Counted from the stretch's first letter, positions 18,201 through 26,377 are shown. The stretch: 64,000 nt of DNA from JBFWVD01 sp050246915 (GCA_050246915.1 JBFWVD010000022.1:13458-77457); one strand, 5' to 3'. Numbers and translations: made by a program. The notes: generated by a model not told the origin, from the letters alone.

Positions 18201-19151
18201 GGCATCGATGAGGCCACCGTTCGTTCGACCACCGATGATTGTCAGCGGCATTTCGAGAGCGCCGGTGACGAAGCGGGCGTGGCGCGTTGTTGGCGCCTAC
18301 GGGCGTACGTCGATCTGACCCACTGTCAGTGGGGCGCCGCGGAGCAGGCCGCTTCGGCCACCATCGCCCATGCCCGACGCGCCGGAGACCATGTACTCGA
18401 GCGACGTGTCCTGCCCGCGTTGGCTGCGTTCTCGCTGTACGGGCCGACCCCGGTGTCATATGCGTTGCGACGCTGCGATGAGCTGCTCGATGCTGTCGAC
18501 GGTGACCGGCGCGCCCGGGCGCTCATCCAACGCTCGCAAGCACACCTCATGGCTCTGCTCGGCGATGTCGATGCCGCGCGGGCACTGTGCGCATCGACGA
18601 GGTCGAGCTTGCTCGAGCTGGGCTGGAACTTCGACTCCGCGCTCGTCTCGATCGACCTCGGACCCATCGAGCTGATGGCCGGTCGTGCCGAGGCCGCCGA
18701 GCGCGAGCTTCGCGGCGACTACGAGACGCTCAGAGCCATGGGCGAGCAGAACTACCTCTCGACCACCACCTATCTGTTGGCCGAGGCGGTACGCCGGCAG
18801 GGTCGTCATGACGAAGCCCTGGCGTTGTCGATGGAGGCAGCCGCGATCGCGGCCGAAGACGACGTGTTCTCGCAGGCGGGATGGCGCTCGGTGCAGGTCC
18901 GCATCTTCACCGACACCGGGCGCATCGACGAGGCTGTTTCCTTGGCCAGTGAGGCCGTCGCGTTGGTGTCCACCACCGATGGGTCGAGCGCCATCGGCGA
19001 CGCCCACCTCGATTTCGCCGGCGTGCTGTCCTCGAGCGGCGACCTCGCCGCGGCGCGCGACGCGGCGACCACGGCACTCGGCTGCTATCGGGCCAAGGAG
19101 CATCGCGTCGGTGAAGCGTCCGCCGAGCAGTTCTTACGCAACCTGAGTTGA
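15249..19151 (+). CDS. Double class III nucleotidyl cyclase, AAA-type ATPase and TPR regulator
   Basis: A 1300-residue cytosolic signalling protein. Order: zinc ribbon (CPACG...CGSCG, residues 16-34); cyclase homology domain 1 (about 48-220); a second zinc ribbon (CASCG...CVECG, about 240-260); cyclase domain 2 (about 270-450); ATPase with Walker A GEAGIGKSR (about 470-800); then a TPR-like helical region to the end. Both cyclase domains keep both metal aspartates (SDLQGST with RIGDMM; FTDLRIV with FIGDAV). Domain 1 has lost the transition-state Asn and Arg (GEALEVASAL), while domain 2 keeps them (GDAVNVAARL) but lacks the base-contacting Lys. It may be a degenerate or asymmetric cyclase used as a sensor. 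The ATG at 15249 is close to the previous stop. Confidence 0.88.
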   Translation: MPGVTNADTDHRPGDCPACGASVLDHWRHCGSCGVRLGRDDVPEREHHVTMVVSDLQGSTALAERLDPESLRSVLDRYFDELGAVLESHGGRIEKRIGDMMVTVFGLPEPRPDDAIRAIRAAAETQQTLANLNDRLEATWGVRLTNRTGVATGPVVYATASGAHRLLVGEALEVASALEPLAPPLEVLASVATVHAVGALATFDPPQVLTAKSGLVVEAQRLDNVAAGESETITIASDGTCASCGAVAESGQHWCVECGLPVSRRQRREDRRRTVTIVFTDLRIVHLRPGIDATSERAAIIRAFEVARNALERHGGIVENFIGDAVMAIYGLDQRHEDDARRAAQAALDVQSDLYAIAGGLEHDFGIRLDVRIGVNTGPVVAGDPTAGERLVTGDAVNVAARLEQTAWSGAVVIGELTRQLIGPSAAVVGLEPLTLKGKAEPVPAYRLWDITSERVDSNSFELPLIGRDDEVSALHRNWGLAVANRRWHRLAVHGEAGIGKSRLVYELLDRVRGTARVLRGACLPYGEGITFWPIAEVVRQAAGITGGADIAEARVALARISPDSEVADRLSSLIGLDDRIVPVAELFWATRRVLDHLAAQQPLVVIIDGLHWAEPTLLELLDELIVHARRVPALLITMSRAAPGDGPAPFASDGFPDGGGIEDDRLDVIEVRHLSESETELLLSHALGSDPRQSGLRTAIARASAGVPLFVEQLLTMLIDDGRLVRANEGWEVTVPIEELSVPPTIEAVLAARIDALPADERSTLEPASVIGREFGRRAVEHLRGNVDAGPSLESLSKRQLVAPSPAPDLLADHRFRNLLIRDVAYDGLLKRTRSDLHLRFGDWLDRGPAAGHVSEFEEILGYHLERAYLLGTEVAAIDASLIDVGRRAALHLGAAGERAFARGDMPAAANLLYRAAHTLPQDPPRSARLRVLAGDASFEMGSFEEALRRYDEAEHVATGGDDLVNAAHARLARATQRYLTGDGIDEATVRSTTDDCQRHFESAGDEAGVARCWRLRAYVDLTHCQWGAAEQAASATIAHARRAGDHVLERRVLPALAAFSLYGPTPVSYALRRCDELLDAVDGDRRARALIQRSQAHLMALLGDVDAARALCASTRSSLLELGWNFDSALVSIDLGPIELMAGRAEAAERELRGDYETLRAMGEQNYLSTTTYLLAEAVRRQGRHDEALALSMEAAAIAAEDDVFSQAGWRSVQVRIFTDTGRIDEAVSLASEAVALVSTTDGSSAIGDAHLDFAGVLSSSGDLAAARDAATTALGCYRAKEHRVGEASAEQFLRNLS

Positions 19152-19176
19152 CGTTCTCCAGTTGAGATGCAGAGCG

Positions 19177-20043
19177 TCAGCGAGATGAACCGTCGTGCGC
19201 GGAACGACCGAGGTCGATGACGGAGCCCTCCACCGCGAACTCGACCGGGATCGTCGCCGAGGCGGCGACGACGTCGCGCAGGGCGGCCACCGCCTCATCG
19301 GTGCGCCAAGGATCGTGGTGGAACAGCAGCACCTTCTTGGCTCCGCTCGCCTCGGCCAGGGCTACGCAGTAGTCAGCCGCGGCGTGACCCCAGGTGAACC
19401 GATTGGCCAACTCCCCCATGGTGTATTGCGCGTCGTGGATCAGTAGGTCCACACCGGAGGCCAACTCCATGGCGGCGTCATGGAGGACGCCGTAGCCGTG
19501 ATCACCGACGCCGAGATCGTGCGGCGAGTGGTCGGAGAGATAGGCGATGGACGACGTACCGTCGCTGATGCGAAGGCCCATGGTGCGACTGCCCTTGTGC
19601 GGGATCTCACGGGCCAGTACATCGAACCCCTCGGCCTCGAAGCGGCCCTCGTCGAACGTCCCTACCTGCCAATCGCCGCGCAGATCCTTGGGGGTGATCG
19701 GGAAGAACGGCGGCGACATCGCTCGACCCAACAAGGCGATCGGCTCGACCCCTTGTTCGGGCAGGAGCATGCGCACCTTCGCATCGGGATGATCGCCCGG
19801 CGGGAAGAACGGCAGACCCATCACATGATCCCAGTGCAAGTGACCGAGCAGGATCGTGCCGCGAAAGGGCGTCGCGCCGAGGACCTTGGCCAGGATCCGC
19901 AAACCGGTGCCCGCGTCCAGCACGAGTCGCGGAAGCTCACCGTCATGGGCGATGGCGACGCACGAGGTGTTCCCACCCACTCCAGCGAACTCGAGTCCGG
20001 TGGAAGGCATCGAACCTCGCACGCCACAGAGGTGGACGCGCAC
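19177..20043 (-). CDS. MBL-fold metallohydrolase
   Basis: A 288-residue metallo-beta-lactamase-fold hydrolase. The metal motif is HLHWDH in LLGHLHWDHVMGLPFF, with later ligands in YLSDHSPHD, LLIHDAQYT and LLFHHDPW. The opening VHLCGVRGSMPSTG and the GTGLRILAK segment are typical of the branch containing RNase Z, PhnP-like phosphodiesterases and some class II cAMP phosphodiesterases. The gene converges on the large cyclase-type regulator with 25 bases between stops. A phosphodiesterase role is attractive but only inferred. The GTG at 20043 is the start. Confidence 0.85.
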   Translation of the reverse strand: MRVHLCGVRGSMPSTGLEFAGVGGNTSCVAIAHDGELPRLVLDAGTGLRILAKVLGATPFRGTILLGHLHWDHVMGLPFFPPGDHPDAKVRMLLPEQGVEPIALLGRAMSPPFFPITPKDLRGDWQVGTFDEGRFEAEGFDVLAREIPHKGSRTMGLRISDGTSSIAYLSDHSPHDLGVGDHGYGVLHDAAMELASGVDLLIHDAQYTMGELANRFTWGHAAADYCVALAEASGAKKVLLFHHDPWRTDEAVAALRDVVAASATIPVEFAVEGSVIDLGRSAHDGSSR

Positions 20044-20117
20044 GACCGGTCACGGTACCTGAGTGGTCAACGCCATTGGCCATCCATGGTGTTCACGATC
20101 GGCTTCTCACTCGACGA

Positions 20118-20297
20118 TCACCGACCGAGCAGCCGACTGAACAAAGACTGACCAGATCGGGCCCCTGAAGCGGACGCCGTCTCCCGGCAGTGGCAGCGGT
20201 CCTCCTCCGCCACATGACCGAGAACTTGCTCGACGTGGGCCCCACACCCGGCCCACGTTGGCTTCTTGCACACCTTGCACGTCACCTGTCTACACAT
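20118..20297 (-). CDS. Small zinc-ribbon protein of the TWAGCG family
   Basis: A 59-residue protein. Cysteines are arranged as MCRQVTCKVCKKPTWAGCG followed by a C-terminal RCHC, enough for one or two zinc sites. I recognise this as a widespread uncharacterised actinobacterial small protein (cysteine pair, TWAGCG, His, late CxC). The ATG at 20297 follows a GGGGGT stretch. It is divergent from the ECF sigma gene, and the intervening 78 bases must hold both promoters. The longer frame in register upstream is not credible. Confidence 0.75.
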   Translation of the reverse strand: MCRQVTCKVCKKPTWAGCGAHVEQVLGHVAEEDRCHCRETASASGARSGQSLFSRLLGR

Positions 20298-20375
20298 ACC
20301 CCCAAGGGTATCAGACGAACGTCGCCGCCGTGTCGCAACCCTTTTGGTGCCCGGGACGTCGTGCAGCATGTGCAG

Positions 20376-20867
20376 ATGGTGGGCTCGGGCGACGACATCG
20401 ACGATGGGAGAGATCACTCGACTGATGCGTTCGACTCCTTCTATGCCAACGAGCACCGGGCCGTGCTCCGCCTGGCGACGGCTCTGGTCGACGATCCGAG
20501 CAGAGCCGAAGAGCTCGTGCAGGACTGCTTCGAACGGGCATATCTGCGATGGAGCCATCTGGACAATCCCAATGGCTTCCTGCGGCACGCCGTGGTGAAC
20601 GCCTGCCGCAGTGAGCTGCGGCGCAGACGGGTTGCTCGGCTCTGGACCGCCCCGCGGATACGGGATGACGAGATGCCCGAGCCGCAATTGGAGTTGCTCG
20701 CAGCACTGCGAGACCTGGCACCGCGCAAGCGTTTGGTCCTGGTGCTGCGCTTCTACGCCGATCTCACCGAGCCTGCGATTGCCGAGATCCTCAACTGCCC
20801 AGTGGGCACGGTGAAGTCACTGGTGAGCAGAGGGCTCGATGATCTGCGAAAGGTGGTGGAGCCATGA
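20376..20867 (+). CDS. ECF-type RNA polymerase sigma factor (SigE-like family)
   Basis: A 163-residue sigma-70 factor with only regions 2 and 4. Region 2 contains FYANEHRAVLRLATALVDD and AEELVQDCFERAYLRW. Region 4 has LVLRFYADLTEPAIAEIL followed by the helix-turn-helix segment CPVGTVKSLVSRGLDDLRK. The start at 20376 (ATG) or 20379 (GTG) is the first compatible with the domain; earlier codons lie in the divergent promoter region. The stop overlaps the next gene as ATGA, so sigma factor and membrane protein are co-translated, as in sigma/anti-sigma pairs. Confidence 0.87.
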   Translation: MVGSGDDIDDGRDHSTDAFDSFYANEHRAVLRLATALVDDPSRAEELVQDCFERAYLRWSHLDNPNGFLRHAVVNACRSELRRRRVARLWTAPRIRDDEMPEPQLELLAALRDLAPRKRLVLVLRFYADLTEPAIAEILNCPVGTVKSLVSRGLDDLRKVVEP

Positions 20868-22438
20868 ACGATGATCTCGAGCGCGATCTGAGCCAGCTGC
20901 TGGGTGCACTGGCCGATCGCTCCGACGACGTCGCACCGTCGTCAGCAGCACATGTCGTTCGGCGAGCGCGGCGCCGGATCCGACGTCGCCGTGTCGCGGC
21001 CACCGCCACCGGTGCCGTGCTGGCAGCGACGGCGATCGTTGTCGCTGCGGTCGTCGGCAGGACGCACGACACCCCCAGACGCGTCGAGCTTCTACCAACC
21101 GAGACCTCGGTGCCCGACCTCTCCACGAGCATCGTCACGACGAGCCCGACAATCGCAGTGAACGACGGCACCGGCCCAGTTGTCGACGTCGACGACCCTC
21201 CACCGATGTTCACACCACGACCGTTCGCGTCGATCGACATGGCCAGCGCCGGTTCTCCCAATGGGCGGCGAGCGATAGCTGTGACGCCCCAGGGCGCGGT
21301 CGTCGTCGACCCCGACACGAGGCAAGCACTGGTGGTGAACGAAGCGACCGGCGCGGTCGACCGAGTCTCGATCGCCGTCGCTCCATCAGAGATCGTCGTG
21401 ACCGGCAACGTTCTCTACGGCTTGGTGTGGGGTGAACAGCTACCGCCCACCTTGCAGATGGTGGCAATCCCGCTCATCGGTCCGCAGACCGGACGTGTGG
21501 TTGCCACCGCCAGCCTCGACCCCGTTGTGTACACCGAGGACCCAGTCGGCCGGTTCGGGCAAGGCCCCAACGGCATCGTCGACCGAATGTCGTCAACCAC
21601 GGTGATCGCCTACGTGAACGCCGACGGGACGCAATCGACATTGACACGATCCGTCGGCCAGCTCACTCAGAGCGGATCGACGATCACATCAAGCGATGGC
21701 AACAGCTGGTCGCTGGAGATCCGTCGCCATGAGGACGCGGCAACGCCATTCGAGGGCGACTCGCCGCCAGCCTGGAGCACCGACAGCGAGGCGGTGATCT
21801 GGACCTCCATCGGACCGCGCTCTGATCCAGGTGCCGACTTCGGCACGCCAACGATGCAGGTCGTCGCCACCTTGCGTCCCGACGGCTCGGTTCGGTGGAT
21901 GCGCCTCCCCGATGATTGGCACGTGGTCTCGAGTGACACCGCCGGTGTGATGCTCGCTCGTGAGCGCACCGGAACGATCGAGTTGGCGCGCTTCAGCGAT
22001 CTGACGCTCGACGTCGAGCCAATCACTGTGATCGTCGGCGACGTCACGCTTGTCTTCGGGCTGTGGCCCGACGGGTATCAACCGAGCCTCTTCGAATCGC
22101 GCCACGGACCGGGGACCCATGGCGGCACGTACTCATCTGGTCTACTCACCAAAACCGGCGGACCTGCAGCACACCCCATCAGTGTGGCGGTCACACGTGG
22201 TCGCGATGAGGTGATCGCCGCGATGACGAACCCGCCCGACGCCGTGTCACCACTCGAACCGACACAGCTCGAACTCGACGGCGCGAGGGTGTACCGCAAT
22301 GTTGACCCACTCCTCGGCACCACCACCGTCTTCACGTGGTCTCCGCAGCCCGATCTGGCGATCGCCGTGGGCGTGCCACTCACCTTCGCTCCTGGCACTG
22401 CGTCGACGTTCATTGCCAGCATCAGCGCTTCGTGGTGA
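20864..22438 (+). CDS. Single-pass membrane protein, probable sigma-factor partner
   Basis: A 524-residue protein with an acidic N-terminal cytoplasmic segment (MNDDLERDLSQLLGALADR), a basic stretch (RRARRRIRRRR), one membrane helix (about residues 45-66) and a roughly 450-residue exported domain with no motif I recognise, rich in repeated beta-strand-like sequence (possibly propeller-like). It begins inside the sigma gene by an ATGA overlap. Anti-sigma function is inferred from position and topology; the N-terminus lacks the zinc-binding HxxxCxxC of ZAS-type anti-sigmas. Confidence 0.75.
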   Translation: MNDDLERDLSQLLGALADRSDDVAPSSAAHVVRRARRRIRRRRVAATATGAVLAATAIVVAAVVGRTHDTPRRVELLPTETSVPDLSTSIVTTSPTIAVNDGTGPVVDVDDPPPMFTPRPFASIDMASAGSPNGRRAIAVTPQGAVVVDPDTRQALVVNEATGAVDRVSIAVAPSEIVVTGNVLYGLVWGEQLPPTLQMVAIPLIGPQTGRVVATASLDPVVYTEDPVGRFGQGPNGIVDRMSSTTVIAYVNADGTQSTLTRSVGQLTQSGSTITSSDGNSWSLEIRRHEDAATPFEGDSPPAWSTDSEAVIWTSIGPRSDPGADFGTPTMQVVATLRPDGSVRWMRLPDDWHVVSSDTAGVMLARERTGTIELARFSDLTLDVEPITVIVGDVTLVFGLWPDGYQPSLFESRHGPGTHGGTYSSGLLTKTGGPAAHPISVAVTRGRDEVIAAMTNPPDAVSPLEPTQLELDGARVYRNVDPLLGTTTVFTWSPQPDLAIAVGVPLTFAPGTASTFIASISASW

Positions 22439-22514
22439 GCAGACCGGCGTTCCACGGCCACAACTGACATCGTCGTCAGCTACCGTCGTCTCAGGGGACG
22501 ACGAGGAGGCCGCG

Positions 22515-23510
22515 ATGAAGGTGCCATTCACCTGGAAGCCGACGGGCTGGTTCATGATCGGTTGGAGCGCGCAGTTCTCGCCGGGAACGGTCACCCCGCT
22601 GAAGTACCTCGGTCAGGACCTCGTCGCCTACCGCACTGAGGACGGACAGCTGCACGTACTCGACGCCCATTGCCCTCATCTCGGCGCCCATCTCGGTCAT
22701 CGGGGCAAAGTCAACGGCGATTGCGTCGAGTGCCCGTACCACGGCTGGGGATTCGGGCCCGACGGCGTCAACAGGTACATCCCGTACGAGGATCGCCCCA
22801 ACGTCTCCAAGTCACTGCGCTCGTGGCCCATTCAGGAGATGCACGAATGCGTGTTCATGTGGCACGATCCTGCTGGCGGTCCGCCTCGCTTCGACGTGCC
22901 CGATCCGTTCACCGGCTTCCCCGACGTCATCGGCGATCCCGCCGAGTACTACCGCGCATATCCCGAAGTGTCCGTGCGCTACGAGCGCGAACCAGTGCAT
23001 CCACAGATCTCGCTGGAGAACACCCCCGACTCCAAGCACTTCCGCTACGTGCATGCAGCAACGGTCGAACCGGTACTCATCAAGTACACCTACGACGCCG
23101 CCGAGTACCGCGGCTGGATCGGCTGGCCGGTGCCCGGGCATCCAGCACTCGATGGCATGGCCATGAAGCTCTACAACGTTGCCGTTGGCGTCGGCGGCGC
23201 GTTCGCGGTCGTCACCGATCCGGTGCACTATCGCCTGGCGTTCTTCACCACGCCGGTGGACGACGGGACCTCGGACATGTTCTATTCGATCTGGTGGGCC
23301 AAGGATGCGGGCGACGACGGCGTCACCCTGCCCGAGAAGTACAAGCGCACCATCGACAAGCAGTTCCTACAGACGTTGGCGGACGATCTCGAGATCTGGC
23401 GCTATCAGAAGTACATCGAGCACCCCATCTTCGCCAAGAGCGACGCCAAGGCCTACACCGATCTGCGCAACTGGGCCAAGCAGTTCTACGAACTCCCGGC
23501 CAACGCCTGA
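22515..23510 (+). CDS. Rieske non-haem iron oxygenase, KshA-like
   Basis: A 331-residue oxygenase component. The Rieske 2Fe-2S ligands are C53, H55, C73 and H76 (CPH...CPYH) and the catalytic iron triad begins with D172, H175 and H180 (PDSKHFRYVH). The architecture resembles the oxygenase of 3-ketosteroid 9-alpha-hydroxylase, which opens the steroid B ring together with a reductase, but the protein is shorter than typical KshA (near 380), so another alicyclic or aromatic substrate is possible. The ATG at 22515 follows GAGGAGG. No reductase gene is adjacent. Other steroid-type genes lie 3-7 kb away. Confidence 0.87.
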   Translation: MKVPFTWKPTGWFMIGWSAQFSPGTVTPLKYLGQDLVAYRTEDGQLHVLDAHCPHLGAHLGHRGKVNGDCVECPYHGWGFGPDGVNRYIPYEDRPNVSKSLRSWPIQEMHECVFMWHDPAGGPPRFDVPDPFTGFPDVIGDPAEYYRAYPEVSVRYEREPVHPQISLENTPDSKHFRYVHAATVEPVLIKYTYDAAEYRGWIGWPVPGHPALDGMAMKLYNVAVGVGGAFAVVTDPVHYRLAFFTTPVDDGTSDMFYSIWWAKDAGDDGVTLPEKYKRTIDKQFLQTLADDLEIWRYQKYIEHPIFAKSDAKAYTDLRNWAKQFYELPANA

Positions 23511-23546
23511 GCAACTTGAGTTGACGCGGCTGGGGTGTGCCCCGGC

Positions 23547-24641
23547 TCACGCCGGGTAGACGTCGATCTCCGTGGCTTTCAGCGACGCCCACACCGCCGC
23601 GCCCTCGGCCAGTTGGAGTTCTTGATAGGCAGCCAAGGTGATCTCCGCCACCACCAGCCGGTCACCGACGCGCAGGCTCAGGCGGGCCAGGCCACCGCGC
23701 AGGTCCACCGTGTCGATCGACGCCAGCCACACGTTGCGGGCGCTGGCCTGTGGTCGTTCGGCGTGGAGGTTCACCGCGCGTGGGTGGAACACCGCCAAGA
23801 CCGCGCCGTCGCTGCCTCCACTCGTCACGAGTCGCAGGCCATCGCTCACCTCGATCGCGCCGGCCGCCGCGTGGCCCCGGAACAGGTTGAGCCCGGCGAT
23901 GTCGGCAGCGAAAGCAGAGCGGGGTCTGGACGTGACCTCGGCAGCGGTTCCCTCCTGCACGACGTGGCCGTCCTCGACGATCACGATCCGGTCGGCAAGT
24001 GTGATGGCATCGAGCGGATCATGGGTGACCAGAACAACCATGCCCTCGAACGCATCGAGGTGGTCACGCAGATCGCGTCGGGTATCGCTCCGTGTCGTCA
24101 CATCGAGCGCCGCCAGAGGTTCATCGAGCAACAGCACTCGTGGCTCGGGTGCCAGGGCTCGCGCCAACGCGACCCGTTGCTGCTGGCCACCGGAGAGCTC
24201 TCCCGGACGTCGCGATGGCAAGGAACCCAGACCGACGCGTTCGAGCCACGTCAATGCCTGTTGACGCGCAGGACCGCGCCCGACGCCACGGCGCCGGAGA
24301 CCGTAGGCCACGTTGTCGATGACGGTGAGATGCGGGAACAACAGATAGTCCTGGAACACCATCCCCACCGAACGATCTTCTGCTCGTCGTGCCCCTCGCG
24401 CCCCCCCGTCCCATGCGTCGCCGTCGACGATCACGTGACCGGACTCGATGGCCACCAGCCCGGCGATCACGCTCAGCAGCGTGGACTTGCCGGCCCCGTT
24501 GGGCCCGAGTACCGCCACCGTCTCCCCGGGGGCCATCGACAGGTCCACGGCGATGTCGAGCGGTCCGCGGCGCAGTCGCAGCGAAGCATCGAGGCCGCGT
24601 GCGCCATGATCGGCCGATTCGGCGGACGTCGTTGCGCTCAT
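23547..24641 (-). CDS. modC: Molybdate ABC transporter ATP-binding protein ModC
   Basis: A 364-residue ABC ATPase with Walker A GPNGAGKST, signature LSGGQQQR, Walker B VLLLDEPLAALD and switch His in VLVTHDP. The C-terminal 100 residues form a TOBE/Mop-like domain, as in ModC. It starts within the permease stop (ATGA), so the pair is coupled. It would energise molybdate or tungstate import at the membrane. The Mo-dependent hydroxylase at 5-7.5 kb is a plausible beneficiary. A sulfate-type ATPase is the alternative, but the single adjacent permease favours molybdate. Confidence 0.85.
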   Translation of the reverse strand: MSATTSAESADHGARGLDASLRLRRGPLDIAVDLSMAPGETVAVLGPNGAGKSTLLSVIAGLVAIESGHVIVDGDAWDGGARGARRAEDRSVGMVFQDYLLFPHLTVIDNVAYGLRRRGVGRGPARQQALTWLERVGLGSLPSRRPGELSGGQQQRVALARALAPEPRVLLLDEPLAALDVTTRSDTRRDLRDHLDAFEGMVVLVTHDPLDAITLADRIVIVEDGHVVQEGTAAEVTSRPRSAFAADIAGLNLFRGHAAAGAIEVSDGLRLVTSGGSDGAVLAVFHPRAVNLHAERPQASARNVWLASIDTVDLRGGLARLSLRVGDRLVVAEITLAAYQELQLAEGAAVWASLKATEIDVYPA

Positions 24642-25477
24642 CGTCTCGCCCCCAGCCAGCGATCTTGCAATGCGGCCAACACGGCGATGGACACGGCGAG
24701 CAGCACGATGCTCAACACCACCGCACCGTCGGGATTGGTCTCGAGGGCCAGATACACCTTGAGCGGGATCGTCTGGGTGACCCCTTCGACGTTGGCTGCG
24801 AAGGTGATCGTTGCGCCGAACTCACCGAGGGCTCGGGCCCAACTGAGCGCACACCCGGCGATGAGACTTGGCCGGATCGCCGGGAGCGTGACGGTGCGGA
24901 ACACGGTGAACGGCTTTGCACCCATGGTGGCCGCAGCTTCCTCGAATCGCCTGTCCACCGATGCCAGTGCCGCCTCCAACGTGACGACGTAGAACGGCAT
25001 GGCAACGAACGTCTCGGCCAGCACCACTCCCGTGGTGGTGAAGGCCAAACGCATGCCGAACCAGTCATAGAGCCATTGGCCGACGAGACCGCGGCGGCCG
25101 AACGCCAACAGCAGCGCCACACCGCCGACGACGGGAGGCAACACCATCGGTAGCGACAACAACGCACGCAACAAGCGCTTTCCCGGGAACTCGGTGCGGG
25201 CGAGCACCAATGCCAATGGTGTTCCCAGAACGATGCACAGCACCAACGCGCTCAGCGAGCACTGGAGCGACAGCCTCAATGCCGTAAGGGCTGAGTCGTC
25301 GCGCAGTTCGTGACCGAACTGCGACCACGGGGCCCGCCACAACAATGCGACCAAGGGCAGGACGAACAGTAGAGCCCCGAGAGCGGCGATGGCGATCACC
25401 ACCGCGTGTGGACGGCGAGGCCTTTGCTTCGATCGATGTTGACCGCTCATGACCTCATCACAAGGCACAATAGTCAT
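24638..25477 (-). CDS. modB: Molybdate ABC transporter permease ModB
   Basis: A 279-residue inner-membrane permease with about six helices and the binding-protein-dependent transport signature (EEAAATMGAKPFTVFRTVTLP), plus SLPMVLPPVVGGVALLLAFG characteristic of ModB. ATG 25477 forms an ATGA overlap with the upstream small membrane gene; ATG 25450 is an alternative with GAGG in front. The periplasmic molybdate-binding protein ModA is not encoded nearby, which is unusual for this operon. Confidence 0.87.
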   Translation of the reverse strand: MTIVPCDEVMSGQHRSKQRPRRPHAVVIAIAALGALLFVLPLVALLWRAPWSQFGHELRDDSALTALRLSLQCSLSALVLCIVLGTPLALVLARTEFPGKRLLRALLSLPMVLPPVVGGVALLLAFGRRGLVGQWLYDWFGMRLAFTTTGVVLAETFVAMPFYVVTLEAALASVDRRFEEAAATMGAKPFTVFRTVTLPAIRPSLIAGCALSWARALGEFGATITFAANVEGVTQTIPLKVYLALETNPDGAVVLSIVLLAVSIAVLAALQDRWLGARR

Positions 25478-25962
25478 CCGTGGGCTATTGCGCCCGCGGC
25501 GCGGGCCAGCTCCACCAGGACCGTGTCGTCCCCGGGACGCAGCGCCAAAGTGACCTCGTCGCCGTCGATGGCGCAGACGACCGACACGGTGAACGGGAAC
25601 TGCGATGCGCCGAGCGCCGGGCCGCGCCGCAACGACGCCACGTCGACATCTGATTCGGGCCCCGTGACCTGCGGTCGCCAACGCATCGAAGGGCCCACCG
25701 GATCAAACCGCACCGAGCCCCGTTCAAAGGGACCCGCCGGGTCATCGAGGCGCCGGAACCTGGCATCGATCTCCACCGATTCCCCACCGTGGTGCACCCG
25801 GCGACGCGTGCGTGCTCGGCGTACGAGGATGATCAGCGCGAACACCAATGCCAGCGCCATCCAACCGATGATCCACACCGTGCGGGCGTCCCGCCAATGG
25901 TCACATCCACAGCTGCCGAACCCGTTCAGCTCGTTCGACACGGCAGCCACGGCGACCATCAT
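25474..25962 (-). CDS. Small single-pass membrane protein, DUF2550-like
   Basis: A protein of about 162 residues with one hydrophobic helix (VWIIGWMALALVFALIILV) followed by basic residues (RRARTRRR) and a soluble C-terminal domain of about 100 residues. It faintly resembles actinobacterial DUF2550 proteins, but I do not regard that as established. Its stop overlaps the modB start, so it belongs to the modBC unit and occupies the position where modA would be expected; it has no lipobox or binding-protein fold. The start is uncertain: ATG 25962 fits an AAGGA site, and a GTG at 26016 would overlap the divergent gene's start. Confidence 0.55.
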   Translation of the reverse strand: MMVAVAAVSNELNGFGSCGCDHWRDARTVWIIGWMALALVFALIILVRRARTRRRVHHGGESVEIDARFRRLDDPAGPFERGSVRFDPVGPSMRWRPQVTGPESDVDVASLRRGPALGASQFPFTVSVVCAIDGDEVTLALRPGDDTVLVELARAAGAIAHG

Positions 25963-26018
25963 GGCCGATGGGTCCTTCGGCACGTGCAGATCCGCCCGGA
26001 TGTGGGTAGGAAGCACAC

Positions 26019-26345
26019 ATGGCAGATGACGAACAGGATGCGGCCGAGAACCTCGATCCCGACAACCTTCCCGACTACGACGATCCGATCGAGACCATCG
26101 AGGAGATCACCGCCCGGGCCGTCGGCGATCGCTCATCGCACTCACGGACCAACCGGACAGATGCGAACGACGTGGGCCAGATCATCGGACAACTCGATGC
26201 CGACGACATCAGCGATGATGAAGCTCAAGCCGTCGCCGAGGCCATCGACGGCGATGACGATGACCTCTCCCCCGAGGAAGCAGCCATGCACCTCACCGCC
26301 GCGCCACCCGACGGTGAACTCGGCGACGGCTATCTCGACGACTGA
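26019..26345 (+). CDS. Small highly acidic protein of unknown function
   Basis: A 108-residue soluble protein very rich in Asp and Glu (DNLPDYDDPIETIEEITARA; QLDADDISDDEAQAVAEAID). No motif is recognised. The ATG follows AGGAAG with good spacing, which supports it as a real gene. It is divergent from the modBC-linked small membrane gene. Confidence 0.6.
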   Translation: MADDEQDAAENLDPDNLPDYDDPIETIEEITARAVGDRSSHSRTNRTDANDVGQIIGQLDADDISDDEAQAVAEAIDGDDDDLSPEEAAMHLTAAPPDGELGDGYLDD

Positions 26346-26370
26346 GTTCGCCCAGACAGTTCGCCCAGAC
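26345..26370. repeat. 13-bp tandem duplication between convergent genes
   Basis: AGTTCGCCCAGAC occurs twice back to back, starting in the stop codon of the acidic-protein gene and ending 8 bases before the P450 stop. It is probably replication slippage in the intergenic spacer. Confidence 0.6.
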
Positions 26371-26377
26371 AGATGGC

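Noticed and set aside
20118..20687. Long 189-residue version of the zinc-ribbon gene
   Set aside because: The added N-terminus runs antisense through the sigma gene; the family is about 60 residues long.
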